Shown here: piece after piece, positions 1 to 7,271 of the stretch
How the letters are laid out: each line of letters starts with the position of its first letter
Numbering within the stretch: the first letter of the stretch is position 1
Assembly (NCBI GenBank): GCA_900547155.1
Contig: URFH01000023.1
Coordinates: 1-40,886 of the forward strand
Length of the DNA: 40,886 bases
Reading direction: 5' to 3'
Source: an uncultured bacterium
GTDB lineage: Bacteria > Cyanobacteriota > Vampirovibrionia > Gastranaerophilales > Gastranaerophilaceae
The notes under the pieces: model-generated
Seen by the model: only the letters and a program-made list of their open reading frames with translations
Database searches by the model: none
What the model was told of the DNA's origin: nothing
Program-made: the position numbers and the translations under genes

Positions 1-24
1 ATATTATTTGATTTGTTGTTTTTT

Positions 25-50
25 GTATATCACGCACATGGGTAGTATTA
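25..50. repeat. Imperfect dyad motif, copy 1
   Basis: A 26-base stretch whose core reads ACGCACATGGGTAGTATTA lies just 3' of the first gene. It matches the stretch at 2385-2410 at 22 of 26 positions, and all four differences are transitions. Both copies have partial dyad symmetry (TATNAC arms around a GC-rich centre). It could be a regulatory site for an unseen minus-strand gene to the left, or one boundary of the module 54-2354. Confidence 0.45.
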
Positions 51-53
51 GTT

Positions 54-1211
54 CTAAAAATGCGGAATTTTTATTGAAATTATTATGTAAAAATTTTCTA
101 ATTCTCCTGTATTTTGGAATCTTTCTCCTACTTTGCCCCTTGCACTGGTTCTTCCGGGGTTAAAATTATAGTAATCTTCAACTCTCATTGTTAAATTACC
201 GTCTTTGTCCAATTTTATATTTTTTATCATTGCGCCATGCAGTGAATTATAAGTATCACCTTTACTAAAGACAATATTTTGGTCAGGTATGCTCTTATTT
301 TTTTTGATTTTATCTTTATTTTCATTTAAAAATTTCTGAAAATCGTTGTCTTTTATTATTGTTTTTGCCAAAGAACTGTTATCATTCAAAACAAGCACTT
401 TGGTATCTGTTTTATTTGATTCTGATTTAATACGGCTTCTTATTTCATTTTCTAAATTTTTATTGTTTAATTGGTTGATACTATCATACATTATTCCGTT
501 TTTTTCAATATACTCTTTATTATACCCATAAGTTTCTGAAGCAACTTTATATAGCTCAAATGCTTCAGGCGAATTGTATTTTTTAGAAAACCATAGACCT
601 AACTTGTCAACGAACTCTTTTGGAGCATCATTGGCAATATAATTTTCAGCTTTAATTTTCAATATAAAATATGCTTTGTCTATAACATTTAATGTGTCCT
701 CATCATATTTATGTGTTAATATTTTTTCAATTTCGTTTTCCAATCCTTTAATTTCTTTTGCCAGCTTTTCTCCTTTGTATTTATGGCTTTTTATATTTTG
801 TTTTGCTTGTGCAATCTTTATTTTATCTTCATTTTCTAGATTATTTTTTTGGTAAAGTTCTTCTAATTCGTTAATTTGATTGATATATTTATCTAAATCA
901 TTAATATAAATCTCCACCTCATCCTGAATAACCCTGACATCTCCATGGAGCTTTGCGAGCTCTTTCTGCGCATTTATCCGGTCTTTTGCCGCGGCTCTGC
1001 GTGCTTCGATGGGGTCAGCGGGGGAGGGTTTTTCTTTTTCTACTAAATTTATCCAGCATTTGCAATTCGGGTGCGGTTTTGCAGGGATATCGTCTGCGGA
1101 TTCGTATATTGTTCCGTCCATTTTTTGACAAACTTCACATGCGCCCGGTTCGGACTTCCATTCGTAATTAAACTCGTTTTTTTCGACTTTACCGTATAAT
1201 GTTTTCCCCAT
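54..1211 (-). CDS. MuF-like zinc-motif protein with possible C-terminal effector domain
   Basis: A 385-residue protein with no signal peptide. Residues about 20-55 hold two cysteines in CEVC, then MDGTIY and PHPNCKC. This CxxC...HPNCxC layout is typical of the Mu gpF-like phage head morphogenesis domain. Residues about 65-180 are highly charged and probably coiled coil. The last 70 residues (around GDTYNSLHGA and YYNFNPGRTSARG) form a separate globular-looking domain I cannot name. MuF-like domains fused to polymorphic toxin domains are known in prophages, so a toxin role is possible but unproven. It starts three bases after the stop of the upstream gene with AAAGGA as ribosome binding site, so the two are probably one operon. 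No other phage structural genes are in view. Confidence 0.5.
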   Translation of the reverse strand: MGKTLYGKVEKNEFNYEWKSEPGACEVCQKMDGTIYESADDIPAKPHPNCKCWINLVEKEKPSPADPIEARRAAAKDRINAQKELAKLHGDVRVIQDEVEIYINDLDKYINQINELEELYQKNNLENEDKIKIAQAKQNIKSHKYKGEKLAKEIKGLENEIEKILTHKYDEDTLNVIDKAYFILKIKAENYIANDAPKEFVDKLGLWFSKKYNSPEAFELYKVASETYGYNKEYIEKNGIMYDSINQLNNKNLENEIRSRIKSESNKTDTKVLVLNDNSSLAKTIIKDNDFQKFLNENKDKIKKNKSIPDQNIVFSKGDTYNSLHGAMIKNIKLDKDGNLTMRVEDYYNFNPGRTSARGKVGERFQNTGELENFYIIISIKIPHF

Positions 1212-1213
1212 TT

Positions 1214-1735
1214 CTAATTCCTTTCACTAAATTTGCTTGTAATTTCAACGATTTTTTCGTCTGTATTAATTTCGGGCAGGTCTTTTGTTTGCCAGATATT
1301 GTTGTTTATGGCGCCGAGCCTTATGAATTGGGCGATTATGCTTACGGGGTAATATTTCATCGCGCCCAGAAGCGCACCCAGCGTTTTTTCGCCAAAATCC
1401 CCGTCTTCTTCAAGCCGGATTTGAGTTTCTATGCTGGATTGCTTTTTGTAACCGTTTAAAAGGTTTAAACCTGTCTGAAAATCAATAATTGCCTGCTCTT
1501 TTCCGGTATCCTGAACATATTTTGCGATATATTCAGCGAGCTCGGTGATTTTTTCATATTCCTGCCGGGAAATTTCTTCTTTTTCGTTAGAATGCCCGTA
1601 TTTTAACTTTTTTAGCCCTTTTTCACGTATTTTTAGAATTTTTTCTTTAATTTCTTCATTTAGTCTTTCAGCGGAGGGTTTTGCTGAAAAAAGCTTTTGT
1701 TCAACGGTTTTGGGATTTGTTTTGTCCATTGCCAT
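1214..1735 (-). CDS. Peptidoglycan-binding-like domain protein
   Basis: A 173-residue soluble protein. Residues about 20-80 are charged and helical. Residues about 85-150 contain IIDFQTGLN and then EDGDFGEKTLGAL, the pattern of peptidoglycan-binding repeats in phage-type GH108 muramidases (DGxFGxKTL). The catalytic N-terminal part of such enzymes is not evident, so this may be only the binding half or a derived phage protein. The start is ATG at 1735 or, with better spacing from the GGAG site, ATG at 1729. It is the first gene of a two-gene operon with the MuF-like protein. Pairing a MuF-like gene with a PG-binding gene fits a phage remnant or toxin-delivery module. Confidence 0.45.
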   Translation of the reverse strand: MAMDKTNPKTVEQKLFSAKPSAERLNEEIKEKILKIREKGLKKLKYGHSNEKEEISRQEYEKITELAEYIAKYVQDTGKEQAIIDFQTGLNLLNGYKKQSSIETQIRLEEDGDFGEKTLGALLGAMKYYPVSIIAQFIRLGAINNNIWQTKDLPEINTDEKIVEITSKFSERN

Positions 1736-1759
1736 GCTCCTTTTTGTCTATAATCCGGG

Positions 1760-1765
1760 ATTATA
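1760..1765 (-). promoter_or_regulatory. Extended -10 promoter of the PG-binding/MuF operon
   Basis: On the minus strand TGATATAAT gives an extended -10 (TGnTATAAT) about 25-30 bases upstream of the start codon. No good -35 is visible. The identical 18-mer described at 1803-1820 lies further upstream. Confidence 0.45.
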
Positions 1766-1802
1766 TCAGATTTCGATGAGCCGGTTAGGTCAAATTTCGG
1801 TA

Positions 1803-1820
1803 TTTGCAATTAAAAAGCGG
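1803..1820. repeat. 18-bp exact repeat TTTGCAATTAAAAAGCGG, copy 1
   Basis: This 18-mer recurs exactly at 2432-2449. Each copy lies 68-78 bases upstream of a minus-strand gene start (1735 and 2354). A partial match, TTTGCAATTGAAAA, is at the small-RNA promoter near 19350. It may be an upstream regulatory element. Confidence 0.45.
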
Positions 1821-1865
1821 CAAGAAAAGGGTAAAAATCGAATGTACTATCTTGTTTTTTTGTGC

Positions 1866-2354
1866 TTAATGGCGAACACATTTATCCGGGTCGTCAACAA
1901 CAAATACCATCCATATTTTGTAAATAATGAAACTGAAAATAACGCCGTTGGTTTGCATTAAATAAAAGATAAACAAAGCAAAATACGGGCCATAGTGAAC
2001 GAATTTTAAGTAAACCAGATAATCTATAGCTAAAGCGCATAAATAGATTAAATATCTAAAACGGCGTTTTGTACTGATTTTGTCCAAAAATTTATGAATA
2101 ATCGGGAAAGTTTTTTCTTTATTGTAAAGAAAAGGAAGTGCTGCACCTCTTAGTATTATTGAGATGATTGCGAGTGTTCCCATAACAAGTGCACACAAAG
2201 GTTCCGGCTCATCGGGAGGAAGTATTTGAGTCAGCGTTTTTGTGTAGTGAAAAAAAGAGGAATACATATGGTTAAAAATAGACGAAGAAGCACTTATGAA
2301 TAAAATAAAAAGCGCAAAAAATATTACTTCCAGGATATTCCGACAGTTTTTCAT
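1866..2354 (-). CDS. Unrecognised multi-pass membrane protein
   Basis: A 162-residue hydrophobic protein with about four predicted membrane segments: residues 8-26, 55-77, 99-117 and 122-150. A short polar loop (about 40-55) contains PPDEPEP. I recognise no family. It lies upstream of the MuF/PG-binding operon on the same strand, separated by 130 bases that contain their promoter, so it is probably its own unit. Given its neighbours it could be an immunity or holin-like membrane partner, but that is only context. No ribosome binding site close to consensus is visible. Confidence 0.5.
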   Translation of the reverse strand: MKNCRNILEVIFFALFILFISASSSIFNHMYSSFFHYTKTLTQILPPDEPEPLCALVMGTLAIISIILRGAALPFLYNKEKTFPIIHKFLDKISTKRRFRYLIYLCALAIDYLVYLKFVHYGPYFALFIFYLMQTNGVIFSFIIYKIWMVFVVDDPDKCVRH

Positions 2355-2384
2355 TTATTAATTTTATAAAAATAACAAAATTCT

Positions 2385-2410
2385 GTATATTACGCATGTG
2401 GGTAATATTA
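2385..2410. repeat. Imperfect dyad motif, copy 2
   Basis: Second copy of the motif at 25-50, here with the core ACGCATGTGGGTAATATTA and better symmetry (TATTAC eight bases GTAATA). It lies 31 bases upstream of the membrane protein start. The two copies bracket the whole three-gene module. Confidence 0.45.
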
Positions 2411-2431
2411 TAGGAAATTTTTCCATATATC

Positions 2432-2449
2432 TTTGCAATTAAAAAGCGG
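2432..2449. repeat. 18-bp exact repeat, copy 2
   Basis: Identical to 1803-1820. On the plus strand it is followed by TATAAT at 2452-2457, which could serve as a -10 box for acpS. On the minus strand it lies 78 bases upstream of the membrane protein start. Confidence 0.4.
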
Positions 2450-2529
2450 TTTATAATTTCGGGGGCAATTTCTTTTTGAAAAATGTTTTTATATATCTAT
2501 GAAAGTTCATAGATAATGCAGGTAGTGTT

Positions 2530-2973
2530 ATGACTTTTGAATTTGAAAATATATCGATAGGTGTCGATGTTGAAGAAATAGAACGATTCGAGCGATACTC
2601 GGATGATAGAAACGCCCCGCTTTTGAAGCGAATTTACAACGAGGGCGAGCTGGAATACTGTTTTAAAACGAAATTTAGCGCAAAACGTCTCGCCGCACGA
2701 TATTGCGCAAAAGAAGCCGTCTATAAAGCAATGTGTGCGCATGGCGTAAAGATTTTGAACCTGAAAGAAATTGAAATTTACCATGATTCTTCCGGAGTGC
2801 CGCAAATACGGCTTTTGAACGGCATGAACAGCGATTTTGAAATAAAAGTGAGCCTCTCGCATTCTCAAAAAACCGCAATGGCGCAGGTTATCGTGTATAA
2901 AGTGCCGGAAAAGAAAAAGTCTATCTTCAAAAAGGTAAACAGCGACGGAACTTTAAAATTTTTGATTCTCTAA
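2530..2973 (+). CDS. acpS: Holo-[acyl-carrier-protein] synthase AcpS
   Basis: AcpS moves 4'-phosphopantetheine from coenzyme A to a serine of apo-acyl carrier protein, which activates fatty acid synthesis in the cytoplasm. The 147-residue sequence has the family landmarks: GVDVEEIERF near the start (residues 11-20, Mg-binding Asp), ARYCAKEAVYKA (about 58-69, catalytic Glu and Lys) and SLSHS at about 117-121. The C-terminal 20 residues (EKKKSIFKKVN...) extend beyond the usual family length. It stands alone, divergent from the accessory module to its left and convergent with the DUF4127 gene. A TATAAT box at 2452-2457 is a plausible -10. Confidence 0.88.
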   Translation: MTFEFENISIGVDVEEIERFERYSDDRNAPLLKRIYNEGELEYCFKTKFSAKRLAARYCAKEAVYKAMCAHGVKILNLKEIEIYHDSSGVPQIRLLNGMNSDFEIKVSLSHSQKTAMAQVIVYKVPEKKKSIFKKVNSDGTLKFLIL

Positions 2974-2985
2974 TGCAAAAACCAT

Positions 2986-3190
2986 GAAATTTCCCTCGCC
3001 CCTTGGGTAGAGGGCCGGGTGAGGGGGCAGCCAGCCCAAAAACCGCACCTCCCTAAGAAATCTTAACAGAAACCTCAAAAAACACAAATTTTCCCCTCGC
3101 CCCTCGGGGAGAGGGCAGGGTGAGGGGGTCAACCAGCCCTAAAAGCCGTACCAATCTAAGAAACATTAACAGAAACCTCAAAAAACCTCT
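2986..3190. repeat. Tandem duplication of a G-rich repeat plus the 3' end of the DUF4127 gene
   Basis: Two imperfect copies of about 100 bp lie in tandem. Each carries CCCTCGCCCC...GGGTGAGGGGG followed by a stretch that, on the minus strand, encodes the last residues of the neighbouring protein. The true gene ends FFEVSVNVS-stop. The outer copy reads FFEVSVKIS-stop at 3053-3090. So a segment containing the gene end and its repeat was duplicated. Confidence 0.75.
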
Positions 3191-4541
3191 CCCACGGAAA
3201 AGAATACGAAATTTCTTTGAATTTTGTCCCCAATTTTCGAGCAACAAGCTTTTCAAACGGCTTCATAACCCTCTTGAGCTCTGCCTCATCCGGTTTTTTA
3301 ACCGTATTTTTCAAATATTTTCTCAAATTAGCCTGATATGCCCAATCATCCAAAAACCGCACCGTCTGAACCTTTTTGAACGCATTTTCGTTAAAATTCT
3401 TTGCACAATATTTTGCCAGAGCGCAGCAAAGACCGCTCCCGAGCGTGTTTCCGGTCGTGTTCCATGCTGCATAACCGAGAAAATTTTCTCCGTAAAAATC
3501 TTTGTCCGTGAGCGTGTTCACAAAATCGTTGTCCGCGCCGTTGGCATTTAAAATATCAGCGATAAGAAAAGGCTTTTCAGGCAAATCAAATTCTTCGCCA
3601 AACCCCTCAACCTCAACACCCATAACCAGTTCGCCCTGAATATCCTTAAAATTGTTCACAAAAAGGATAATATCCGCTTCTTCGGGCGCCGCCGGCCTTG
3701 CTCCGGCAAGAAGAATCTGCCCTTTTACGGATTCTGCGACGGAAACATCTTCGTATTTTGAAATTTTGTTTTTACCGTCCGGATTTGTGTAAACGGGCGC
3801 GATTTTGAGCGTTTTTCCCTCGGTGATTATCCGGCTCAAAAGGCTCAAAGGGATTTCGTCCGCGCCGGTTTTCAAAAGCACATTTTTCAGCTCTTTTTCC
3901 TTAATAATCGCCTCAAATTTCCGGCATTCCTGAATGTTCAGCCCGAATTCCGCGCAATCGTCCTTGGAAAGCACCAGCGTGTCGAAAATTCCTGATTGAG
4001 CGTATTCAATGTAGCAGCAATTTATTTCAAAATTCCTTTTTCTCGTCAAAATGTAATCTTCTATAATTTCAGACGGGACATCGGTTTGCGCCTCGCCGTC
4101 TTTGGACAAATCCCACGAATATTTGAAGATTTTTTTGCCGTATTTTGACCAGTATTCTTTTTCTTCTTCATTAATATTGTTGTTTGAAATCCGCATTATG
4201 CTTGAAACAGCGAGGATTTTGGCATTTTTGGATTTAAAAAGGTCAATAAACTTTTCTACGCGGTTTTTTATTTCTGTGAGCGTTTCTGATGACCTTCTGG
4301 AGGGAATAAGCCCGCCATAAGCAATCGTATCAAGCGAAACCACCAGATAATCGACTTCGTTAAGGCTTTCAACCCAGCTGTAAATCCCGTCAATGCGCGA
4401 ATTCTTCTTCAAATCACCGAGCAGCCATTTTGGCGGTAAAAGAAGTTCAATATCCCCGTCAATCGCCGCAATATCCTGCGCCAGTTCGTAACATACGGGC
4501 CTGTTATCAATCGGAATAAATGCAATTTTCTTTTTGGTCAT
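3156..4541 (-). CDS. DUF4127 family protein
   Basis: A protein of about 461 residues matching the DUF4127 family, whose function is not established. It opens with KKIAFIPIDNRPVCYE, followed by LLPPKWLLGD and YLVVSLDTIAYGGLIPSR, which are the conserved N-terminal landmarks. Later landmarks are YTNPDGKNK and LGYAAWNTTGNTLGSG. No signal peptide is seen. I prefer the ATG at 4541, which has AGAGAAG at a workable distance; the upstream in-frame ATG at 4562 has GGGGG directly against it. The gene is alone between repeat clusters and ends inside a tandemly duplicated segment. Confidence 0.8.
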   Translation of the reverse strand: MTKKKIAFIPIDNRPVCYELAQDIAAIDGDIELLLPPKWLLGDLKKNSRIDGIYSWVESLNEVDYLVVSLDTIAYGGLIPSRRSSETLTEIKNRVEKFIDLFKSKNAKILAVSSIMRISNNNINEEEKEYWSKYGKKIFKYSWDLSKDGEAQTDVPSEIIEDYILTRKRNFEINCCYIEYAQSGIFDTLVLSKDDCAEFGLNIQECRKFEAIIKEKELKNVLLKTGADEIPLSLLSRIITEGKTLKIAPVYTNPDGKNKISKYEDVSVAESVKGQILLAGARPAAPEEADIILFVNNFKDIQGELVMGVEVEGFGEEFDLPEKPFLIADILNANGADNDFVNTLTDKDFYGENFLGYAAWNTTGNTLGSGLCCALAKYCAKNFNENAFKKVQTVRFLDDWAYQANLRKYLKNTVKKPDEAELKRVMKPFEKLVARKLGTKFKEISYSFPWERFFEVSVNVS

Positions 4542-4585
4542 CTGCACTTCTCTTTCATACATCCCCCTACTTATTTATCTTAATT

Positions 4586-4690
4586 ATTCTCCCTCCCCAG
4601 GCGGGGGAGGGCCGGGGTGGGGGACATCCCGTAGGGAAAAAGCCGAATCAGGGCGGGTGAGGGCTTTCCCGCAGGGAAAACGACCCTGCC
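4586..4690. repeat. G-rich palindromic repeat cluster
   Basis: Contains CTCCCTCCCC AGGCGGGGGAGGG followed by GGGGTGGGGGAC and two copies of a CCCGTAGGGAAAA-type block around GGGCGGGTGAGGGC. It joins elements of the two main repeat families of this window, in the gap between the DUF4127 gene and ilvH. Confidence 0.7.
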
Positions 4691-4702
4691 TGCTAAAAAT
4701 TG

Positions 4703-5200
4703 TCAATTCTTAATATTAATAAACTGATTTTCCCTTGAAATCGCCACTTTCCCCGAGCGCACAAGCTCTTTTATCCCAATCGGGCGCAAAAGCTCAATAA
4801 GCGAGCGAATCTGGCGCGAATCCCCGACCGCCTGAATCGTATAAGTTTTCGGTGAAACATCGATAATCCTTGCCTGAAAGATTTCTGCAATCCTCAAAAG
4901 CTCGGAGCGGTCTTTGTCCTGCGCATTTACCTTGCAAAGAATAATTTCGCGCTCCACAATGTCTTCGTTTTTGAAATCGAGCACTTTTATGACCGGAATA
5001 ATCCTGTTGAGCTGCTTTGTAATTTGCTCGAGCACCTTTTCATCGCCGTTTATGACGATTGTCAGCCTTGCGTATTCACCCTCGCAGGTGGGCGCGGCGG
5101 TTATGCTTTCTATGCTGTATCCGCGTGAGCTGAAAAGGCTGCTTATACGCGAGATTATCCCCGCTTCATCTTTTACCATTACTGAAATTATGTGGCTCAT
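4703..5200 (-). CDS. ilvH: Acetolactate synthase small (regulatory) subunit
   Basis: The regulatory subunit of acetolactate synthase, the first common enzyme of branched-chain amino acid synthesis. It stimulates the large subunit and confers valine feedback inhibition. The 165 residues hold an N-terminal ACT domain (residues 3-75: SVMVKDEAGIISRISSLF, then GYSIESITAAPT) and the C-terminal half typical of IlvH/IlvN (REIILCKVNA, then the IRSLIELLRPIGIKELVRSG block). It starts 17 bases after the stop of ilvB, so the two form an operon. Length and motifs are normal. Confidence 0.93.
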   Translation of the reverse strand: MSHIISVMVKDEAGIISRISSLFSSRGYSIESITAAPTCEGEYARLTIVINGDEKVLEQITKQLNRIIPVIKVLDFKNEDIVEREIILCKVNAQDKDRSELLRIAEIFQARIIDVSPKTYTIQAVGDSRQIRSLIELLRPIGIKELVRSGKVAISRENQFINIKN

Positions 5201-5217
5201 TCAAAATCCTTTATTTT

Positions 5218-6948
5218 TTAACTAATTGGGCTGTCGTTCGACAAAAGTACCTGATTTATCGGTTTTCCCGCCAATACCCACGGATAAACCATCTCAAACT
5301 CCTCGACCACAAAGTCGATGAACACCGGACGGCGCGATTCTATGGCTTTTTGCAGCGCGGGGATGATTTCTTCTTCTTTTGTAACCCTGATTCCCATTGC
5401 TCCGTAGGCTTCTGCGACCTTTACAAAGTCAGGGCCGGAAATTTTTGTTTCAGAATAGTGCTTGTTGAACAGTTTTTCCTGCCACTGGCGCACCATGCCG
5501 AGATAGCCGTTGTTGATAATCGCAACAATAACCGGAATCCCGTATTCCACGCAGGTTGCAAGCTCCTGAATGTTCATCTGAATGCTGCCATCGCCCGCAA
5601 TGTCGATTATTATCTTTTCCGGCTGGGCAATTGCCGCTCCGATTGCCGCAGGATAGCCGAATCCCATTGTTCCCAAGCCTCCGGACGTGATAAACCGTCT
5701 GGGCTCTTCAAATTTATAAAGCTGCGCCGTCCACATCTGGTGCTGGCCGACTTCTGTGCAAATTACCGTGTCTTTGTCTTTTGTGTATTCGTAAATTTTC
5801 TGGATAACCGTGAGCGGGCTTAATTTGTCCGAGTTGCAGGCCGGAAGCGCGCGTTTTTTCTTCCATTCGTTGATTTGTTCAAACCAGATTTGCTTAACTT
5901 CGTGATTTGTTTCGTATTTGTTGTTGTTAAATTCGTTGAGCATTGCATTGAGGACGTTTTTCGCGTCGCCTACAATCGGAATATCGACCGGAACGTTTTT
6001 ACTGATTGAGCAAGGGTCGATGTCAACATGGATAACCTGCGCGTCTTTTGCAAAACGCTTCAAACATCCGGTAATTCTGTCGTTGAAGCGCGTTCCGATT
6101 GCAAAAAGAACATCGCAGTTGGAAACGGCATGGTTTGCCCAGTAGTTTCCGTGCATGCCGAGCATTCCGAGCGATTTTTCACGGCTTGCGGGGTAGGCGC
6201 CCATTGCCATTAGTGTGTTTGCAACGGGAATGTTCAATTTTTCTGCAAGTTCTGTTAATTCTTTTTCCGCACCGGACGCAACAACGCCGCCTCCGGCGAT
6301 AATCATCGGGCGTTCTGCCTCGCAAAGCAGCTCAAGCGCCTTCACAATCTGGCGCGGATGCCCGTTATAAGTCGGATTGTAGCCGGGAAGATGAACTTTT
6401 TCCGGATAAACGAATTTTGTTTTTTGCGAAAGGATATCTTTGGGCAAATCGATTACGACAGGGCCGGGTTTTCCTGTTGTGGCGATGTGAAAGGCTTCTT
6501 TTATGATTCTTGGCAGTTGTGAAACGTCATTTACAAGATAATTGTGTTTGCAGCAGGAGCGTGTGATTCCGACGATGTCAGCTTCTTGAAAAGCGTCGTT
6601 TCCAATCTGGTCAAGCCCGACCTGCCCCGTGAAAACGATAATCGGGTATCCGTCATAATAGGCATTTGCAATTCCGGTGATTGCGTTGCAGGCGCCGGGG
6701 CCGGAGGTTACGAGCGCGACGCCGGGTTTTCCGGTTACTCTTGCATAACCCTCTGCAGCGTGGATTGCGGCCTGTTCATGGCGAACGAGGTAGTGTTTTA
6801 TCTCATTACAATGATAAAGTGCTTCGTAAATAGTCAAAATGACACCGCCCGGATATCCGAAAATCTCTTTTACCCCCTCTTTTTTCAGGCATTCGAGGAA
6901 AATTTCCGCTCCGCTTAATATATCTGTCATTTCCGTGGTTTGTGTCAT
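5218..6948 (-). CDS. ilvB: Acetolactate synthase large (catalytic) subunit
   Basis: A thiamine-diphosphate enzyme that condenses two pyruvates to acetolactate (or pyruvate with 2-ketobutyrate) for valine, leucine and isoleucine synthesis. Its 576 residues show the three-domain layout of the family. The N-terminal pyrimidine-binding domain has EIFGYPGG and the catalytic Glu within RHEQAAIHAAEGYAR (about 60). The central domain follows, then the C-terminal ThDP-binding domain with GDGSIQMN...NNGYLGM at about 450-480. The ATG at 6948 is preceded by GGAG at good spacing. It is first in an operon with ilvH. This is a complete, ordinary gene. Confidence 0.95.
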   Translation of the reverse strand: MTQTTEMTDILSGAEIFLECLKKEGVKEIFGYPGGVILTIYEALYHCNEIKHYLVRHEQAAIHAAEGYARVTGKPGVALVTSGPGACNAITGIANAYYDGYPIIVFTGQVGLDQIGNDAFQEADIVGITRSCCKHNYLVNDVSQLPRIIKEAFHIATTGKPGPVVIDLPKDILSQKTKFVYPEKVHLPGYNPTYNGHPRQIVKALELLCEAERPMIIAGGGVVASGAEKELTELAEKLNIPVANTLMAMGAYPASREKSLGMLGMHGNYWANHAVSNCDVLFAIGTRFNDRITGCLKRFAKDAQVIHVDIDPCSISKNVPVDIPIVGDAKNVLNAMLNEFNNNKYETNHEVKQIWFEQINEWKKKRALPACNSDKLSPLTVIQKIYEYTKDKDTVICTEVGQHQMWTAQLYKFEEPRRFITSGGLGTMGFGYPAAIGAAIAQPEKIIIDIAGDGSIQMNIQELATCVEYGIPVIVAIINNGYLGMVRQWQEKLFNKHYSETKISGPDFVKVAEAYGAMGIRVTKEEEIIPALQKAIESRRPVFIDFVVEEFEMVYPWVLAGKPINQVLLSNDSPIS

Positions 6949-7019
6949 TTTGTGCTCCGTTTTTTGTTGATATAAGAACTATTCTAGCATTTTTTATAAA
7001 TTTTTGAAAGGGGAAGATA

Positions 7020-7265
7020 TTTCTGTCATTCCCCTTCCGCATTCGTACGCAATACAAGCGTATTGCTACGACTGCTCCTTCCCCGAGTTGGGGAAGGGTG
7101 GGATGGGGAGCGATTGAGTATCGTTTGTGAGAGGGGGTTGGGCTTGATTCTCCCTCCCCGACTCGGGGAGGGCTGGGGTGGGGAGCGATAAAAATAGTTT
7201 TCGTGAAAGTAGTTTTTTGAACTGCCATTATTTTGCTCCCTCTCCGCGTTGGAGAGGGAAAATAT
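7020..7265. repeat. Repeat-filled gap: two large imperfect palindromes and a short one
   Basis: The gap between ilvB and the methyltransferase gene holds no convincing gene. It contains CCTTCCCCGAGTTGGGGAAGG followed by GTGGGATGGGGAGCGATT, then CTCCCTCCCCGACTCGGGGAGGG followed by GCTGGGGTGGGGAGCGAT, then CTCCCTCTCCGCGTTGGAGAGGGAA. The first two belong to the CTCCCCACCC/TTGGGGA family also seen around 26620, 27380, 27850 and 28000. Confidence 0.7.
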
Positions 7266-7271
7266 TGCAAT

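Noticed and set aside
1545..1961. 138-residue plus-strand frame
   Set aside because: Overlaps the antisense of two better minus-strand genes; Phe/Ser-rich shadow.
5350..5823. 157-residue plus-strand frame opposite ilvB
   Set aside because: Antisense shadow of a strongly conserved enzyme.
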